Source: Mesorhizobium sp. NZP2298
GTDB taxonomy: Bacteria; Pseudomonadota; Alphaproteobacteria; Rhizobiales; Rhizobiaceae
DNA length: 64,000 nt
Reading direction: 5' to 3'
Assembly (NCBI RefSeq): GCF_013170825.1
Contig: NZ_CP033365.1
Coordinates: 248,001 to 312,000 of the forward strand
Shown piece after piece: positions 33,632 to 42,792 of the stretch (position 1 is its first letter; each line of letters opens with the position of its first letter). A program made the translations under genes and the position numbers. Under the pieces are notes generated by a model. The model was not told the origin of the DNA, made no database searches, and saw nothing but the letters and a program-made list of their open reading frames with translations.

Positions 33632-34405
33632 ATGGGCAATATCTGGGCGCCGCTCGCAAAGGCGATCGCCGCCACCGGCACGGACAAGCATGTCGACTGC
33701 CTGATCGATCTGATCGGCGCCGACATCGATCACGACCTTGTCACGGTGACGCGCTACTCGACGACCCAGACACCGGAATTCGTCAAGCACCGGCGCTTCT
33801 CCGACGAGATGGTCCAACGCTATCTCGCCAGCTACTACGTCTTCGACCCATTCTATGCCTCCTGGCGGCGCGAGCGCCGGTTGGGCATCATGCCGTTGAA
33901 GCGGCTTGCCGACGACGAAGCCAAGCGCGGCCAGTACATAGCCGGCTTCCTGACGCAGTCGGAGATCTGCGACGAGGTCGGCATCATGCTCGCCGATGGC
34001 GGCGACTGGTGCCTCGGCATCTTCCTCGACCGGTCGACCAGCGCGTTCAAGGAGAGCGAGATCGCCCTTCTGGATGAGCGGCTGCCGGTGTTCGAGGCGC
34101 TGCACGCGCTCGACATCAAGGCGCGCGGACGAGAGTTTCTTCGCACGTCGGCGCCAACCGGTCCGGGCGCCTCACCCCGGCAGGAGCCGACCATCCCGAC
34201 GAGGCTGTGGCCGGAACTGTCGCTGCGCGAACGCGAGCTGGTGCAGCTCATCCTCGCCGGCCATCCGACGGCCAACATCGCCGAGCGCCTCGGCATCACC
34301 GTCGGCACCGTCAAGAACCACCGCCGGCGCATCTATGAAAAGCTCGACATCACCACCGAGCGGGAATTGTTCCTGCAGTTTTTCCAGCACCGGGCCGACC
34401 GGTAA
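33632..34405 (+). CDS. LuxR-family transcriptional regulator
   Basis: A 257-residue protein: an N-terminal sensory region of about 170 residues with no named motif, then a GerE/LuxR helix-turn-helix (LSLRERELVQLILAGHPTANIAERL and VGTVKNHRRRIYEKL, about 188-240). ATG 33632 has AAAGAGG seven bases upstream; an earlier ATG (33626) has none at proper spacing. The divergent position next to acxA suggests it controls acetone catabolism. Known acetone carboxylase operons often use a sigma-54 activator instead, so this would be a different control scheme. No autoinducer synthase is nearby. Confidence 0.78.
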   Translation: MGNIWAPLAKAIAATGTDKHVDCLIDLIGADIDHDLVTVTRYSTTQTPEFVKHRRFSDEMVQRYLASYYVFDPFYASWRRERRLGIMPLKRLADDEAKRGQYIAGFLTQSEICDEVGIMLADGGDWCLGIFLDRSTSAFKESEIALLDERLPVFEALHALDIKARGREFLRTSAPTGPGASPRQEPTIPTRLWPELSLRERELVQLILAGHPTANIAERLGITVGTVKNHRRRIYEKLDITTERELFLQFFQHRADR

Positions 34406-34528
34406 CTGGCCTCTAATGTCTGCGCCACGTGGCCTTTCAGTGCCGCCGAAACGATCCGATCACGCGCCTTGAAAATTCCACTTGCGGAACCGCGCCGTCC
34501 CGGCTTAGTCTCGGCTTTGCGCAGAAAA

Positions 34529-34543
34529 TGAAATTTAATTCCA
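34529..34543. promoter_or_regulatory. IclR-type operator-like palindrome upstream of the E1 gene
   Basis: TGAAATTTAATTCCA resembles the IclR-family consensus TGGAAATNATTTCCA. With its flanks it matches the reverse complement of the site at 49630-49644, next to the IclR gene, at all but about one position over 22 bp. Confidence 0.6.
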
Positions 34544-34615
34544 TTTACCTGCCGAACCCCGCAAGCCAGTGTCTTGGCGAGAAAATCGCCTGACACAATC
34601 GACTGAGACAATATT

Positions 34616-34625
34616 TGATATATCA
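34616..34625. promoter_or_regulatory. TGATATATCA operator-like palindrome upstream of the E1 gene
   Basis: A perfect 10-bp palindrome 24 bp before the ATG at 34650. The identical sequence lies before the aminotransferase gene (38560-38569) and a shorter form before the GntR gene (40648-40655). Confidence 0.55.
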
Positions 34626-34649
34626 TCTACCGAAACGGGACTAGCCTAA

Positions 34650-36819
34650 ATGGTTCAGCAGACAGCGATCCAGCCATCGGCGCCCTGGTTGCGGCTCGAC
34701 GTCGACGAGTCCGACTGGAACGCCGCCGAGGTGCCGAACCTGGTGCGCTGGTATCACCAGATGCTGCTCATCCGCCGTTTCGAGGAAAAGGTGCTCGACC
34801 TTGCCAATGCCGGGCTGGTGCATGGGCCCGCGCACGCCAGCATAGGACAGGAGGCGACGGCCGTCGGCGCCATGTCGATGCTTGGCACCGGCGACCGCAT
34901 CAACGGTACGCATCGCGCGCACCATCAGGTGCTGGCCAAGCTCGTCAACGCGCAGACACCGGCTGGGTTCAACCCGCTGCATGACGCTTTCAGTGCGGAC
35001 ATGCAGGGGTCCGTGCTGGGCCTGATGGCGGAGATCATGGGGCTCAACGCAGGTTACTGCGGCGGCCGCGGCGGCTCGATGCATATGCGCGACGATGCTT
35101 CCGGCATTCCCGGCACCAGCGCCATCATCGGCGGCAACCTGCCACACGCGGCGGGCTATGCGCTGGCCGACAAGCTGCTTGGCACCGGCAACATTTCGGT
35201 CGCCTTCTTCGGCGACGGAACGATGATGGCCGGACCGGCCTATGAGGCGATGAACATCGCCGCGCTCTACCGGCTGCCGGTGATCTTCTTCGCCGAGAAC
35301 AACTTTTATGCCGTCTCCACCCATGTCAACGAACAGACGCGCGAGACGCGGCTGGCGTCACGTGGTCCGATGCTGGGCTTTCGCGGCATCGAATGCGACG
35401 GCATGGATGTGGTGGCGGTCCATCACGCCATGCGCGAGGCGCGCCGGGCGATCGAGGAAGACGGCGGGCCGGTGCTGGTCGAGGCGCTCTGCTACCGCTT
35501 CCTGCACCAGAGCGGTGCACGGCCGGGCAGCGAGTTCGGCTATCGCACACGCGCCGAGGAGGACGTCTGGAAGGCGCGCGACCCGCTCACCACGATGGCC
35601 GCGCGGCTGAAGACGATGGGCATCCTCGATGCCTCCGACCTCGCTACACTCGACCAGCGCGTCATGGAGGTGGTCAACACCGCCGCCGACTCGCTGACCG
35701 AAATGAGCGGCAATGCGTTGCGCATTCCCGACCATCTGTGGCCAAGCCCTGATGAAGTCGACAACCAGATCCGCGGCGACCTTTCGGAACTCAGGAACGA
35801 ACGCTTCCTGGAGATGGAGGACGTGCCGCCGGCCGGGACCAGGCCGGTCAAGTTCATGGTTGCCGCATCGGAAGTGATCGCGCGCGCCATGGAGCAGGAC
35901 CCGCGCATCATCATCATGGGTGAGGATGTGCACCGGCTGCGCGGCGGCGTCTCGGGCGCCACCAAGGGCGCGCTGGAGCGCTGGCCGGAGCGCGTGCTGG
36001 CGATGCCGATCGCCGAGAACGGTTTCGTCGGCGTGGCGCTGGGCGCGGCCCTGTGCGGCCTGCGGCCGATCGTCGAGATCATGTTCGGCGACTTCTGCCT
36101 GGTCGCCGCCGACCAGCTTTTCAATGCGGTCAGCAAGGTGCGGCACATGTTCGGCGGCGGCTTCCCGGTGCCGATCGTGGTCAGGGTGCGCGTCTCGCCG
36201 CACACCGGCTACGGCTCGCAGCATTCGGGCGATCCGTCCGGCCTGTTCGCCCTCTATCCCGGTTGGCGCATCGCCGACGACGCCCTTCGACTATGTCGGC
36301 CTGATGAATTCGGCGCTGAAATGCGACGACCCGGTCGTCGTCATCGAGCATGTCGAACTGTTCCCGAGCGAGGGGCCCGTTCCAACCGATGACCGAGACT
36401 ATTGCGTGCATCTCGGCAAGGCGAAAGTCGTCAGGCCAGGCAGTGCCTGCACCTTGCTCACCTCGGCCAGCATGGTGTCCGTTGCAAGGCAGGTGGCCGA
36501 GGAGACCGGCGTCGATGCCGAGATCATCGACCTGCGCAGCCTCGACCCGACCGGGCTCGACTGGCAACTGGTGGAAGCCTCCATCCGCAAGACCAACCGC
36601 GTCGCCGTCGTCGAGCAGGTACAGCGCGGGCTGTCGCTCGGCGGACGGCTGACACAGGAGATTCAGGACCGCGTGTTCGACTATCTCGACCACGAGGTGC
36701 TGCATGTGACGGGCAGCCTTTCGGCTCCCGTCGTATCGGCCCCGCTCAACCGGGCCGCACTGGGCGGCGCTGACAAGCTCAAGGCCGCTCTTCGATCCCT
36801 CACCGGCGTGAGCGGGTAG
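34650..36819 (+). pseudogene. Fused alpha-beta E1 (TPP) dehydrogenase component, frameshifted
   Basis: Residues 1-360 match an E1 alpha domain (acetoin/branched-chain/pyruvate dehydrogenase type) with the TPP motif GDGTMMAG...ENN near 188-217. Residues 390 onward match an E1 beta domain (VIARAMEQDPRIIIMGEDV, PHTGYGSQHSGDPSGLFALYPGWRI split). Near 36270-36290 the first frame loses similarity and ends at 36392, while the +1 frame continues the beta domain (PFDYVGLMNSALKCDDPVV) to 36819. The pattern fits a 5-bp loss in a run of GC-rich repeats. It is either a real inactivation or a sequencing error. If intact it would decarboxylate a 2-oxo acid or acetoin; no E2 gene is nearby. Confidence 0.78.
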
Positions 36820-36867
36820 AGCTGATGCATTGCCACAAAGATCCGACAAGAAAATGGGAGAACTGAC

Positions 36868-38466
36868 ATGAACACCCTACCGAGAACCAAGACCAGGGCG
36901 ACGATGCTGGCGGCCGTGCTTATGGCCACCAGCGCCTTCTGGGCGCCGTCGACCTTCGCTCAGGACGAGAAGCCGCTGGTCATCGCGCGCAACATCGACC
37001 TCAACTCGCTCGATCCGCACCGCGCCTTCTGCGACACCTGCCAGATCTACAATTCCAGCGTCTATGAATCCCTGCTGACGCTGGACAAGGACAACAAGCT
37101 GGTCCCACTCTTGGCTTCCAAGTGGGAAGGCAATGCCGACCAGACCAGCTTCACCTTCACGCTCGACCCGGCCGCCAAATTCTCGGACGGTTCGCCGGTC
37201 GAAGCCAAGGACGTGAAATGGTCGTGGGAGCGGCTGAAGAACCTCAAGGGCAGCGCTTCGTTCCTGATGGACAATGTCGCCTCGATCGAGACACCGGACG
37301 CACATACGGTCGTCGTCAAGATGGTCGCGCCGAGCTCGGAATTCCTCAATATCGCGGCGGCGCCCTATACGGCTGTCGTCAACAGCAAGGTTGCTACCGA
37401 GGCCGGCGCCAAGGCCGGTGCGGACGCCTCGACCACGGACAATGCCGAGGCCTGGTTCCTGGCGCATTCGGCCGGCAGCGCGCCGTTCGTGCTGAAATCC
37501 TATGAGCCGAACTCGGAAGTGCGCCTGGTGCGCAACGACAAGTACTGGCGCAAGGCGCCGGCGCTGAGCGAAGTCGTCATCCGCCAGACCAAGGACGCGG
37601 TGGCGCAGGCGCAGATGCTGCAGAGCGGCACCGCCGACATCGCCATGCAGATCGACCCGGATACCGCCAAGACGATGACGGGCAGCGACGTCAAGATCGA
37701 GACCGTGCCGTCCTACAACTTCATCTATGTCGCGCTGTCGCCCGGCGCCAAGGCCAACAAGGTGCCGTTGACGCCCGAGGTGCGCGAGGCGATCTCGCTT
37801 GCGCTTGACCGCCCGAGCATCCTCGACTTCACCATCGGCTCCGAAGGTCAGCTGATCAGTGCACCGATCCCGCTCGGCTTCCCCGGCGGTTCGGGCTTCG
37901 AGGCACAGCCCTATGATCTGGACAAGGCAAAGGAACTGCTGGCCAAGGCCGGCCATGCCGACGGCTTCGAGATGGAAGCGGCGTTCCCGGGCATGAACGT
38001 CTATGGCGTCGACCTGTCGCTCCTGATGCAAAAGATCCAGCAGGACCTGGCCAAGGTCAACATCAAGCTCGATCTGCAGCCGATCCCCTTCGCCAACTGG
38101 CGCGAACGCATCAATGGCGACGGCATCCCGATGACCGCGGTGTTCTACGCGCCGGACTATTACGGCACCTCGCAGTACATCGAGTATTTCGCCATGACCA
38201 AGGGTAGCCCGTGGGCGCGGCGCGCCGGCGCGGAACGCGAGCCTTCGGTGCTCAACCCGAAGGAGTCCGAGCTCTACAAGGCGGCGCTCGCCGCGAGCGG
38301 CGACGAGGCCGCCAAGCTCTGGCATCAAGCCGGCGAGGAGATGATCAAGGACAGGGTCATCCTGCCGCTGGTCAGCCCGAACCTGATCCTGGCCTACAAG
38401 TCCGACGTCAAGGGCGTGCGCTACAGCGCCTGCTGCAACCTGCCGCTGGCCGAACTCAGCCACTGA
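36868..38466 (+). CDS. ABC transporter solute-binding protein, family 5 (peptide/opine type)
   Basis: A 532-residue periplasmic binding protein: Sec signal peptide with cleavage near AQDEK (residues 31-34), then the SBP_bac_5 fold (LNSLDPHRAFCDTCQIYNSS early, KFSDGSPVEAKDVKWSWER near 110). Two close cysteines (FCDTC) near the N-terminus and a late CC pair are unusual for the family. It follows the E1 gene by 48 bp. The matching permeases and ATPases are likely those at 45559-49525, on the other strand. Ligand unknown. Confidence 0.85.
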   Translation: MNTLPRTKTRATMLAAVLMATSAFWAPSTFAQDEKPLVIARNIDLNSLDPHRAFCDTCQIYNSSVYESLLTLDKDNKLVPLLASKWEGNADQTSFTFTLDPAAKFSDGSPVEAKDVKWSWERLKNLKGSASFLMDNVASIETPDAHTVVVKMVAPSSEFLNIAAAPYTAVVNSKVATEAGAKAGADASTTDNAEAWFLAHSAGSAPFVLKSYEPNSEVRLVRNDKYWRKAPALSEVVIRQTKDAVAQAQMLQSGTADIAMQIDPDTAKTMTGSDVKIETVPSYNFIYVALSPGAKANKVPLTPEVREAISLALDRPSILDFTIGSEGQLISAPIPLGFPGGSGFEAQPYDLDKAKELLAKAGHADGFEMEAAFPGMNVYGVDLSLLMQKIQQDLAKVNIKLDLQPIPFANWRERINGDGIPMTAVFYAPDYYGTSQYIEYFAMTKGSPWARRAGAEREPSVLNPKESELYKAALAASGDEAAKLWHQAGEEMIKDRVILPLVSPNLILAYKSDVKGVRYSACCNLPLAELSH

Positions 38467-38478
38467 ACGAAAAGATGA

Positions 38479-38507
38479 CGGGGAGGCGCAAGGCCGCCTC
38501 CCCGTTT
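38479..38507 (+). terminator. Terminator after the binding-protein gene
   Basis: A perfect 10-bp stem (CGGGGAGGCG / CGCCTCCCCG), a six-base loop and a short TTT directly after. It begins about 12 bases beyond the stop codon. Confidence 0.75.
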
Positions 38508-38559
38508 CTCCCTCTGGAAGATCGGAAATCCTGTTCTTCCAGCACATAGAATTAATATA

Positions 38560-38569
38560 TGATATATCA
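38560..38569. promoter_or_regulatory. TGATATATCA operator-like palindrome upstream of the aminotransferase
   Basis: Identical to the palindrome at 34616-34625, with AT-rich flanks, 17 bp before the ATG of the class-III aminotransferase. Confidence 0.55.
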
Positions 38570-38586
38570 ATGAGCGGAGACAAACC

Positions 38587-39816
38587 ATGCCTTCCCTGAT
38601 CAACTCCAAGGACCAGATGCTGCGCGAGCGCGCGGCGTCGGTCATTCCGGGCGGCATGTGGGGGCACATGTCCACGCGCTATCTCGGCTCCGCCTATCCG
38701 CAATTCTTCGAGCGCGCCGACGGCTGCAGGGTCTGGGATGTCGACGGGCGCCAATACATCGACCTGATGTGCAGCTGGGGTCCCAACATCCTCGGCCATC
38801 ACCATCGCGCGGTCAAGGAAGCGGCGGCGCGGCAGCGCAGCCTGGGTGACGCCATGAACGGCCCGGGCGAAGTGCTGGTCGAACTCGCCGAACTGCTGGT
38901 CAAGACTGTGGCGCATGCCGACTGGGCGATGCTGCAGAAGAACGGCACCGACGCCACCACGGCCTGCGTGACCATAGCGCGAGCGGGCACCGGCCGGCGC
39001 AAGGTACTGGTGGCGCGCGGCTCCTATCACGGCGCGGTGCCATGGTGCACGCCCTCGCTCGCCGGCGTCACCGCCGAGGATCGCGCCCATCTGATCCATT
39101 TCGACTACAATGACGTTGCCAGCCTGGAAGCCGCCGTCGAGCAGGCCGGCAATGATCTAGCCGCCGTCGTCGTCACCGCCTTCCGGCACGACATCGCCCG
39201 CGACCAGGAACTGCCGACCGCCGCCTTTGCCAAGCGCGCACGCGAACTCACCTCTGCCGCCGACGCGGCGCTGATCGTCGATGATGTCAGGGCCGGGTTC
39301 CGCATCGATCTCGCCGGCAGCTGGGAGCCCCTCGGCGTGCGGCCGGACCTTTCCGCCTTCTCGAAGGCTATCGCCAATGGCTATCCGCTGGCCGCCATCA
39401 CCGGCACGGACCGGTTCCGCGAGGCCGCGACGAAAGTCTATGTGACGGGCTCGTTCTGGTATGGCGCGGTCGCCATGGCCGCCGCGATCGCCACCATCAA
39501 GACGCTACGCGACACCAATGCGATCGCCAGCATGAATGCCGCCGGCGAGAGGTTGCGCTCCGGCCTCGACGCGGCCGCCAGGAAGCATGGCCTTTCGCTT
39601 CGCCAGACCGGGCCAGTGTCGATGCCGATGGTGCTGTTCGACGGCGATGCCGAATTCAGGAAGGCCGATGCCTTCTGTTCGGCCGCCTTGCGCGAAGGCG
39701 CCTATTTCCATCCCCGGCACAACATGTTCCTGAGCGCCGCGCACACCGCCGGGGACGTCGACCTTGCGCTTCAGGCCGCCGATGCCGGCATGGCCGCGGC
39801 TGCGCAGGTGGCGTGA
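38587..39816 (+). CDS. Class-III aminotransferase (glutamate-1-semialdehyde aminomutase-like)
   Basis: A 409-residue PLP enzyme. The PLP lysine is K260 in LSAFSKAIANGYPLAA, the cofactor Asp is in LIVDDVRAGFR (about 230-240), and KNGTDATTACVTIARAGTGR near 118 is the phosphate-binding region. The text is nearer to glutamate-1-semialdehyde aminomutase-like catabolic enzymes than to omega-aminotransferases. True hemL function is unlikely in this catabolic setting. It is between a TGATATATCA site and the GntR gene (convergent), so it is probably a target of that regulator. Substrate unknown. Confidence 0.78.
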   Translation: MPSLINSKDQMLRERAASVIPGGMWGHMSTRYLGSAYPQFFERADGCRVWDVDGRQYIDLMCSWGPNILGHHHRAVKEAAARQRSLGDAMNGPGEVLVELAELLVKTVAHADWAMLQKNGTDATTACVTIARAGTGRRKVLVARGSYHGAVPWCTPSLAGVTAEDRAHLIHFDYNDVASLEAAVEQAGNDLAAVVVTAFRHDIARDQELPTAAFAKRARELTSAADAALIVDDVRAGFRIDLAGSWEPLGVRPDLSAFSKAIANGYPLAAITGTDRFREAATKVYVTGSFWYGAVAMAAAIATIKTLRDTNAIASMNAAGERLRSGLDAAARKHGLSLRQTGPVSMPMVLFDGDAEFRKADAFCSAALREGAYFHPRHNMFLSAAHTAGDVDLALQAADAGMAAAAQVA

Positions 39817-39850
39817 GCCGGCGCCGATGCGTTTGGGGAGAAAGGATCGC

Positions 39851-40588
39851 TCAGCCGGCCGCCGAGACCAGGCGGCCGTTCTGCGCGGCGCGGCGCAGTT
39901 CCTCCGGCGTGACCGAACCGTCGTTCAGCCTTTCCAGAACCTTGACCAGCAGCCGGCCGCCTTCGATCATGTCTTGCTGGATGCCCTTGCGCACACCGTT
40001 CTCGTCGCGCGCGCGCAGCGCGTCGAGTATGTCGAGATGACGATGGCGGCCGTCATAGGTCGGCCTGGCGTTCGGGTACTGGTAATTGACCAGCGGGCCG
40101 TTGCGCAGCCAGATGCCCTCGATGATGGCGAGCAGCTCCGGCATGCCCGCCGCCTGGTAGATCGAGTGGTGGAATTCCCAGTTGTCGCGGACGGCCTCGA
40201 ACCAGCGGCCATTGTCCTCGTCGTCGATCAGCCTCTCATGCACCGCCGTCAGACGGTCGATCTCGCGCGGTTCGATGCGCATCGTCGCCGCGGCACCGGC
40301 CATGCCTTCAAGATGCAGGCGAATGCTGCGCAGTTCCAGATATTGGGCGAGCGACAGCTGGGCGACGGTGATCGACCGGCCCGCCTCCATCTCCAGGCCC
40401 TTTTCACGGACCAGTTGCATCAACGCCTCGCGCACCGGCGTTTCGGAAACCTGAAGACTGGCGGCGAGGTCGCGGATCTTGAAGCGATGGCCGGGCCAGA
40501 AACGGCCTTCCATCATGGCGCGGCGCAGCTCTTCGTAGACGCGTGTCGTCAGATTGTCGCGCGCGATCGGCGCGATGGAAGCAGTCAC
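39851..40588 (-). CDS. GntR/FadR-family transcriptional regulator
   Basis: A 245-residue regulator. The N-terminal winged helix is clear (TTRVYEELRRAMMEGRF then LAASLQVSETPVREALMQLVREKGL), followed by an FCD ligand domain with the metal-binding histidines spread over WEFHHSIYQAAG and GRHRHLDILDAL. Start GTG 40588 has GGAG upstream; no ATG lies before the DNA-binding domain. It is divergent from otnK with a TGATATCA palindrome in between. Probably a repressor of the sugar-acid and aminotransferase genes. Confidence 0.83.
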   Translation of the reverse strand: MTASIAPIARDNLTTRVYEELRRAMMEGRFWPGHRFKIRDLAASLQVSETPVREALMQLVREKGLEMEAGRSITVAQLSLAQYLELRSIRLHLEGMAGAAATMRIEPREIDRLTAVHERLIDDEDNGRWFEAVRDNWEFHHSIYQAAGMPELLAIIEGIWLRNGPLVNYQYPNARPTYDGRHRHLDILDALRARDENGVRKGIQQDMIEGGRLLVKVLERLNDGSVTPEELRRAAQNGRLVSAAG

Positions 40589-40647
40589 ATCCAGTCTCCG
40601 TCCTTGCAGGGGCGCAGGCGTCGCCTGAGTCGAGCGGGCCGTGTATA

Positions 40648-40655
40648 TGATATCA
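40648..40655. promoter_or_regulatory. TGATATCA palindrome between gntR-type gene and otnK
   Basis: An 8-bp perfect palindrome within TATATGATATCACA, related to TGATATATCA at 34616 and 38560 but two bases shorter at the centre. Likely autoregulatory site. Confidence 0.45.
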
Positions 40656-40704
40656 CAAGTCGCCTGACCATCGACGTCGGACACGCAAAAATGAGACGAA
40701 GCGC

Positions 40705-42081
40705 ATGACCGCGTTGATGCCTTCCCTGTTGTTCGGCGCCATTGCCGACGATCTGACCGGCGGCACCGAACTGGCGTCGATGCTGGTGGCCAGGGGCATT
40801 CCGACCGGCTGTACGGTCGGGCTCGAAGCGGCGATCCCGTCGGGGAATCTTGCCCATGTGATCCTGCTGAAAACGCGCGTCATCGCCGCCGGCGACGCGG
40901 TGAGCCAGGTGCTCGAGGCCGCCGACCGGCTGGCCGAAGCGGGCGCGCGGCAGATCTTCTTCAAATATTGCGCCACCTTCGATTCCACGCCCGCCGGCAA
41001 TATCGGCCCCTGCGCGGAAGCGCTGCTCGAACGGCTGGGCGGCGGCGCGACGCTGTTCACGCCGGCGTTGTGTGAAACCGGCCGCACGGTCTACCAGGGG
41101 CATATGTTCGGCGGTGCGCAATTGCTGGCCGAATCGCCCAAGCGCTTCGATCCGCTGACGCCGATGACCGATTCCAACCTGGTCCGTGTGCTGCAGGCGC
41201 AAAGCAAGGGCAAGGCAGGGCTGGTGCCCTGGCTCACCATCGATGCCGGCCCGGAAGCCATCCGCGACGCCGTGCGGGAGAAACGCGCGCGCGGCGAGAC
41301 GCTGCTGGTCACCGACACGCTCCGCGAGCGCGACCTGGCGGCGATCGCGCAAGCCGCCTTCGACCTGCCGCTGATGACCGGCAATTCCTCGGTCGTGGCG
41401 CATCTGCCACCGGCCTGGATGGCACACGGGCTGCTGAACCGAGACGATCTCGTTGCGGCCAGCCTGCCGGCAGTCGATGGCCCGGCAGCGGTACTGGCCG
41501 GCAGTGTCGCCGATCGCACCATCGAACAGCTCGAACGCTTCGCGCAAAACAATCCGGTGTTGACGATCGATCTCGCCGAGGCCTTTGGCGGCAAGGACGT
41601 TGTCGCGGAAGCGCACGCCTTTGCGGGGCGGTATCTGCCCGGCGCGATGATCGCGATTGCCACAACCGCACCGCAAGCGACGGTCGAGACGTTGCAGCAG
41701 GCACATGGCCGTGACGTGGTGGCGGCGCGGGCGGAAGAGATACTGGCCGGGATTGCGCAAATCCTGGTTCGCGATTTCGGCGTGCGGCGCCTGGTCGTTG
41801 CCGGCGGCGAGACAGCCGGCTCGGTGGTCAAGGCGCTCGGCATCAGCCGGATCGCCATGGGTGCCTATGAGGGCCCCGGCCTGTCGCGCGCCATCGCCCA
41901 CCTGCCCGGCATGCCCGACGATCCGCTGGCGCTGATGCTGAAATCCGGAAAGCTTGGCGGCCCCGACATTTTCGCCGATGTGTTGCAGGACATGACGCGG
42001 GCCACCACCATCGCGCCCGCGATCGACACATGGCCACCGGCAAAGCCAACCATCGAGCCAAGGACTGGAAAGACTTCGTGA
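40705..42081 (+). CDS. otnK: Four-carbon acid sugar kinase, OtnK-like
   Basis: A 458-residue protein of the DUF1537 family: N-terminal substrate domain (LLFGAIADDLTGGTELASMLVARG, residues 8-31) and C-terminal nucleotide domain (VLAGSVADRTIEQLE near 256, LVVAGGETAGSVVKALG near 358). Family members phosphorylate 3-oxo-tetronate (from L-threonate or D-erythronate) at O4. The TGA overlaps the start of the aldolase-type gene (TGATG), so the two are coupled, matching the otnK-otnC pair. The NAD-dependent first enzyme could be one of the nearby dehydrogenases. Confidence 0.87.
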   Translation: MTALMPSLLFGAIADDLTGGTELASMLVARGIPTGCTVGLEAAIPSGNLAHVILLKTRVIAAGDAVSQVLEAADRLAEAGARQIFFKYCATFDSTPAGNIGPCAEALLERLGGGATLFTPALCETGRTVYQGHMFGGAQLLAESPKRFDPLTPMTDSNLVRVLQAQSKGKAGLVPWLTIDAGPEAIRDAVREKRARGETLLVTDTLRERDLAAIAQAAFDLPLMTGNSSVVAHLPPAWMAHGLLNRDDLVAASLPAVDGPAAVLAGSVADRTIEQLERFAQNNPVLTIDLAEAFGGKDVVAEAHAFAGRYLPGAMIAIATTAPQATVETLQQAHGRDVVAARAEEILAGIAQILVRDFGVRRLVVAGGETAGSVVKALGISRIAMGAYEGPGLSRAIAHLPGMPDDPLALMLKSGKLGGPDIFADVLQDMTRATTIAPAIDTWPPAKPTIEPRTGKTS

Positions 42082-42719
42082 TGAATACCGAAACCGCACG
42101 CGCCAAACTGATCGCCGCGACCGAGACGCTGGACGCCAGCGGGATGAATGTCGGCACCACGGGCAATATCAGCGTGCGCACGGCAGGCGGCATGCTGATC
42201 ACGCCGACGGGAATTGCCACGAGCGCGCTGCGGCCGGAGCAGATGGTGGCGATGCGGCTCGATGGATCCTGGGATGGCGCCTTCAAGCCGTCGAGCGAAT
42301 GGGAGATGCATGCCGAGATCTACAAGGCTTTCCCGGAGGCCGGCGCCGTGGTGCACGCCCATCCCGACCATTGCGTGGCGCTGTCCTGCCTGCGCGAAGG
42401 ACTGCCGCTGTTCCACTACATGGTGGCGGGTTTCGGCGGCGACGATGTGCGCTGTTCGGACTATGCGCTGTTTGCGTCAAGCGAACTGGCCAAGGTGGCT
42501 GTTGTTGCACTCAAGGACCGCAATGCCTGCCTGCTCGCCAATCACGGCATGATCGCCTTCGCCGGCGATCTCGACACGGCGCTGATCCGCACCATCAAGC
42601 TCGAAACCCTGGCGCGGCAATATCTTCTGGCGCGAAGCGCCGGCGCGCCCGTGCTGATCGAGGGCGGCGAGCTTGCTGCCATTCGTGGGCGCTACAAGAC
42701 CTACGGCCAGCAGAAGTAA
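42081..42719 (+). CDS. otnC: Class II aldolase-family 3-oxo-tetronate 4-phosphate decarboxylase, OtnC-like
   Basis: A 212-residue class II aldolase/adducin protein. Zinc ligands are visible in VVHAHPDHCVALS (two His) and in LLANHGMIAFAG, with the acid E in the phosphate-side region SSEWEMHAEIYKAFPEAGAV split near residues 75-90. In the pathway it converts 3-oxo-tetronate 4-phosphate to dihydroxyacetone phosphate and CO2. ATG 42081 overlaps the kinase stop; upstream codons in frame belong to the kinase. Confidence 0.85.
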   Translation: MNTETARAKLIAATETLDASGMNVGTTGNISVRTAGGMLITPTGIATSALRPEQMVAMRLDGSWDGAFKPSSEWEMHAEIYKAFPEAGAVVHAHPDHCVALSCLREGLPLFHYMVAGFGGDDVRCSDYALFASSELAKVAVVALKDRNACLLANHGMIAFAGDLDTALIRTIKLETLARQYLLARSAGAPVLIEGGELAAIRGRYKTYGQQK

Positions 42720-42743
42720 TCGGTCTGGTCAGTCTCTTCGGCT

Positions 42744-42792
42744 CAACGCAATTCCGGACGGAAAACCGTTTCACACTTTTCCTGGAATTGCT
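42744..42792. repeat. Short intergenic repeat at the 3' end of an aldehyde dehydrogenase gene
   Basis: It starts AACGCAATTCCGGACGG and ends CTTTTCCTGGAATTGCT, with complementary ends (CAATTCC/GGAATTG). It resembles the block at 26159-26230 and likewise abuts a minus-strand stop codon. Such blocks may act as 3' hairpins. Confidence 0.55.

Noticed and set aside
36877..39099. 740-codon open frame on the minus strand opposite the binding protein
   Set aside because: Shadow frame with no motif. The plus-strand binding protein has a signal peptide and conserved domains.
38587..39816. Naming the class-III aminotransferase hemL
   Set aside because: Family similarity exists, but its catabolic operon, TGATATATCA operator and lack of porphyrin genes make tetrapyrrole synthesis unlikely.
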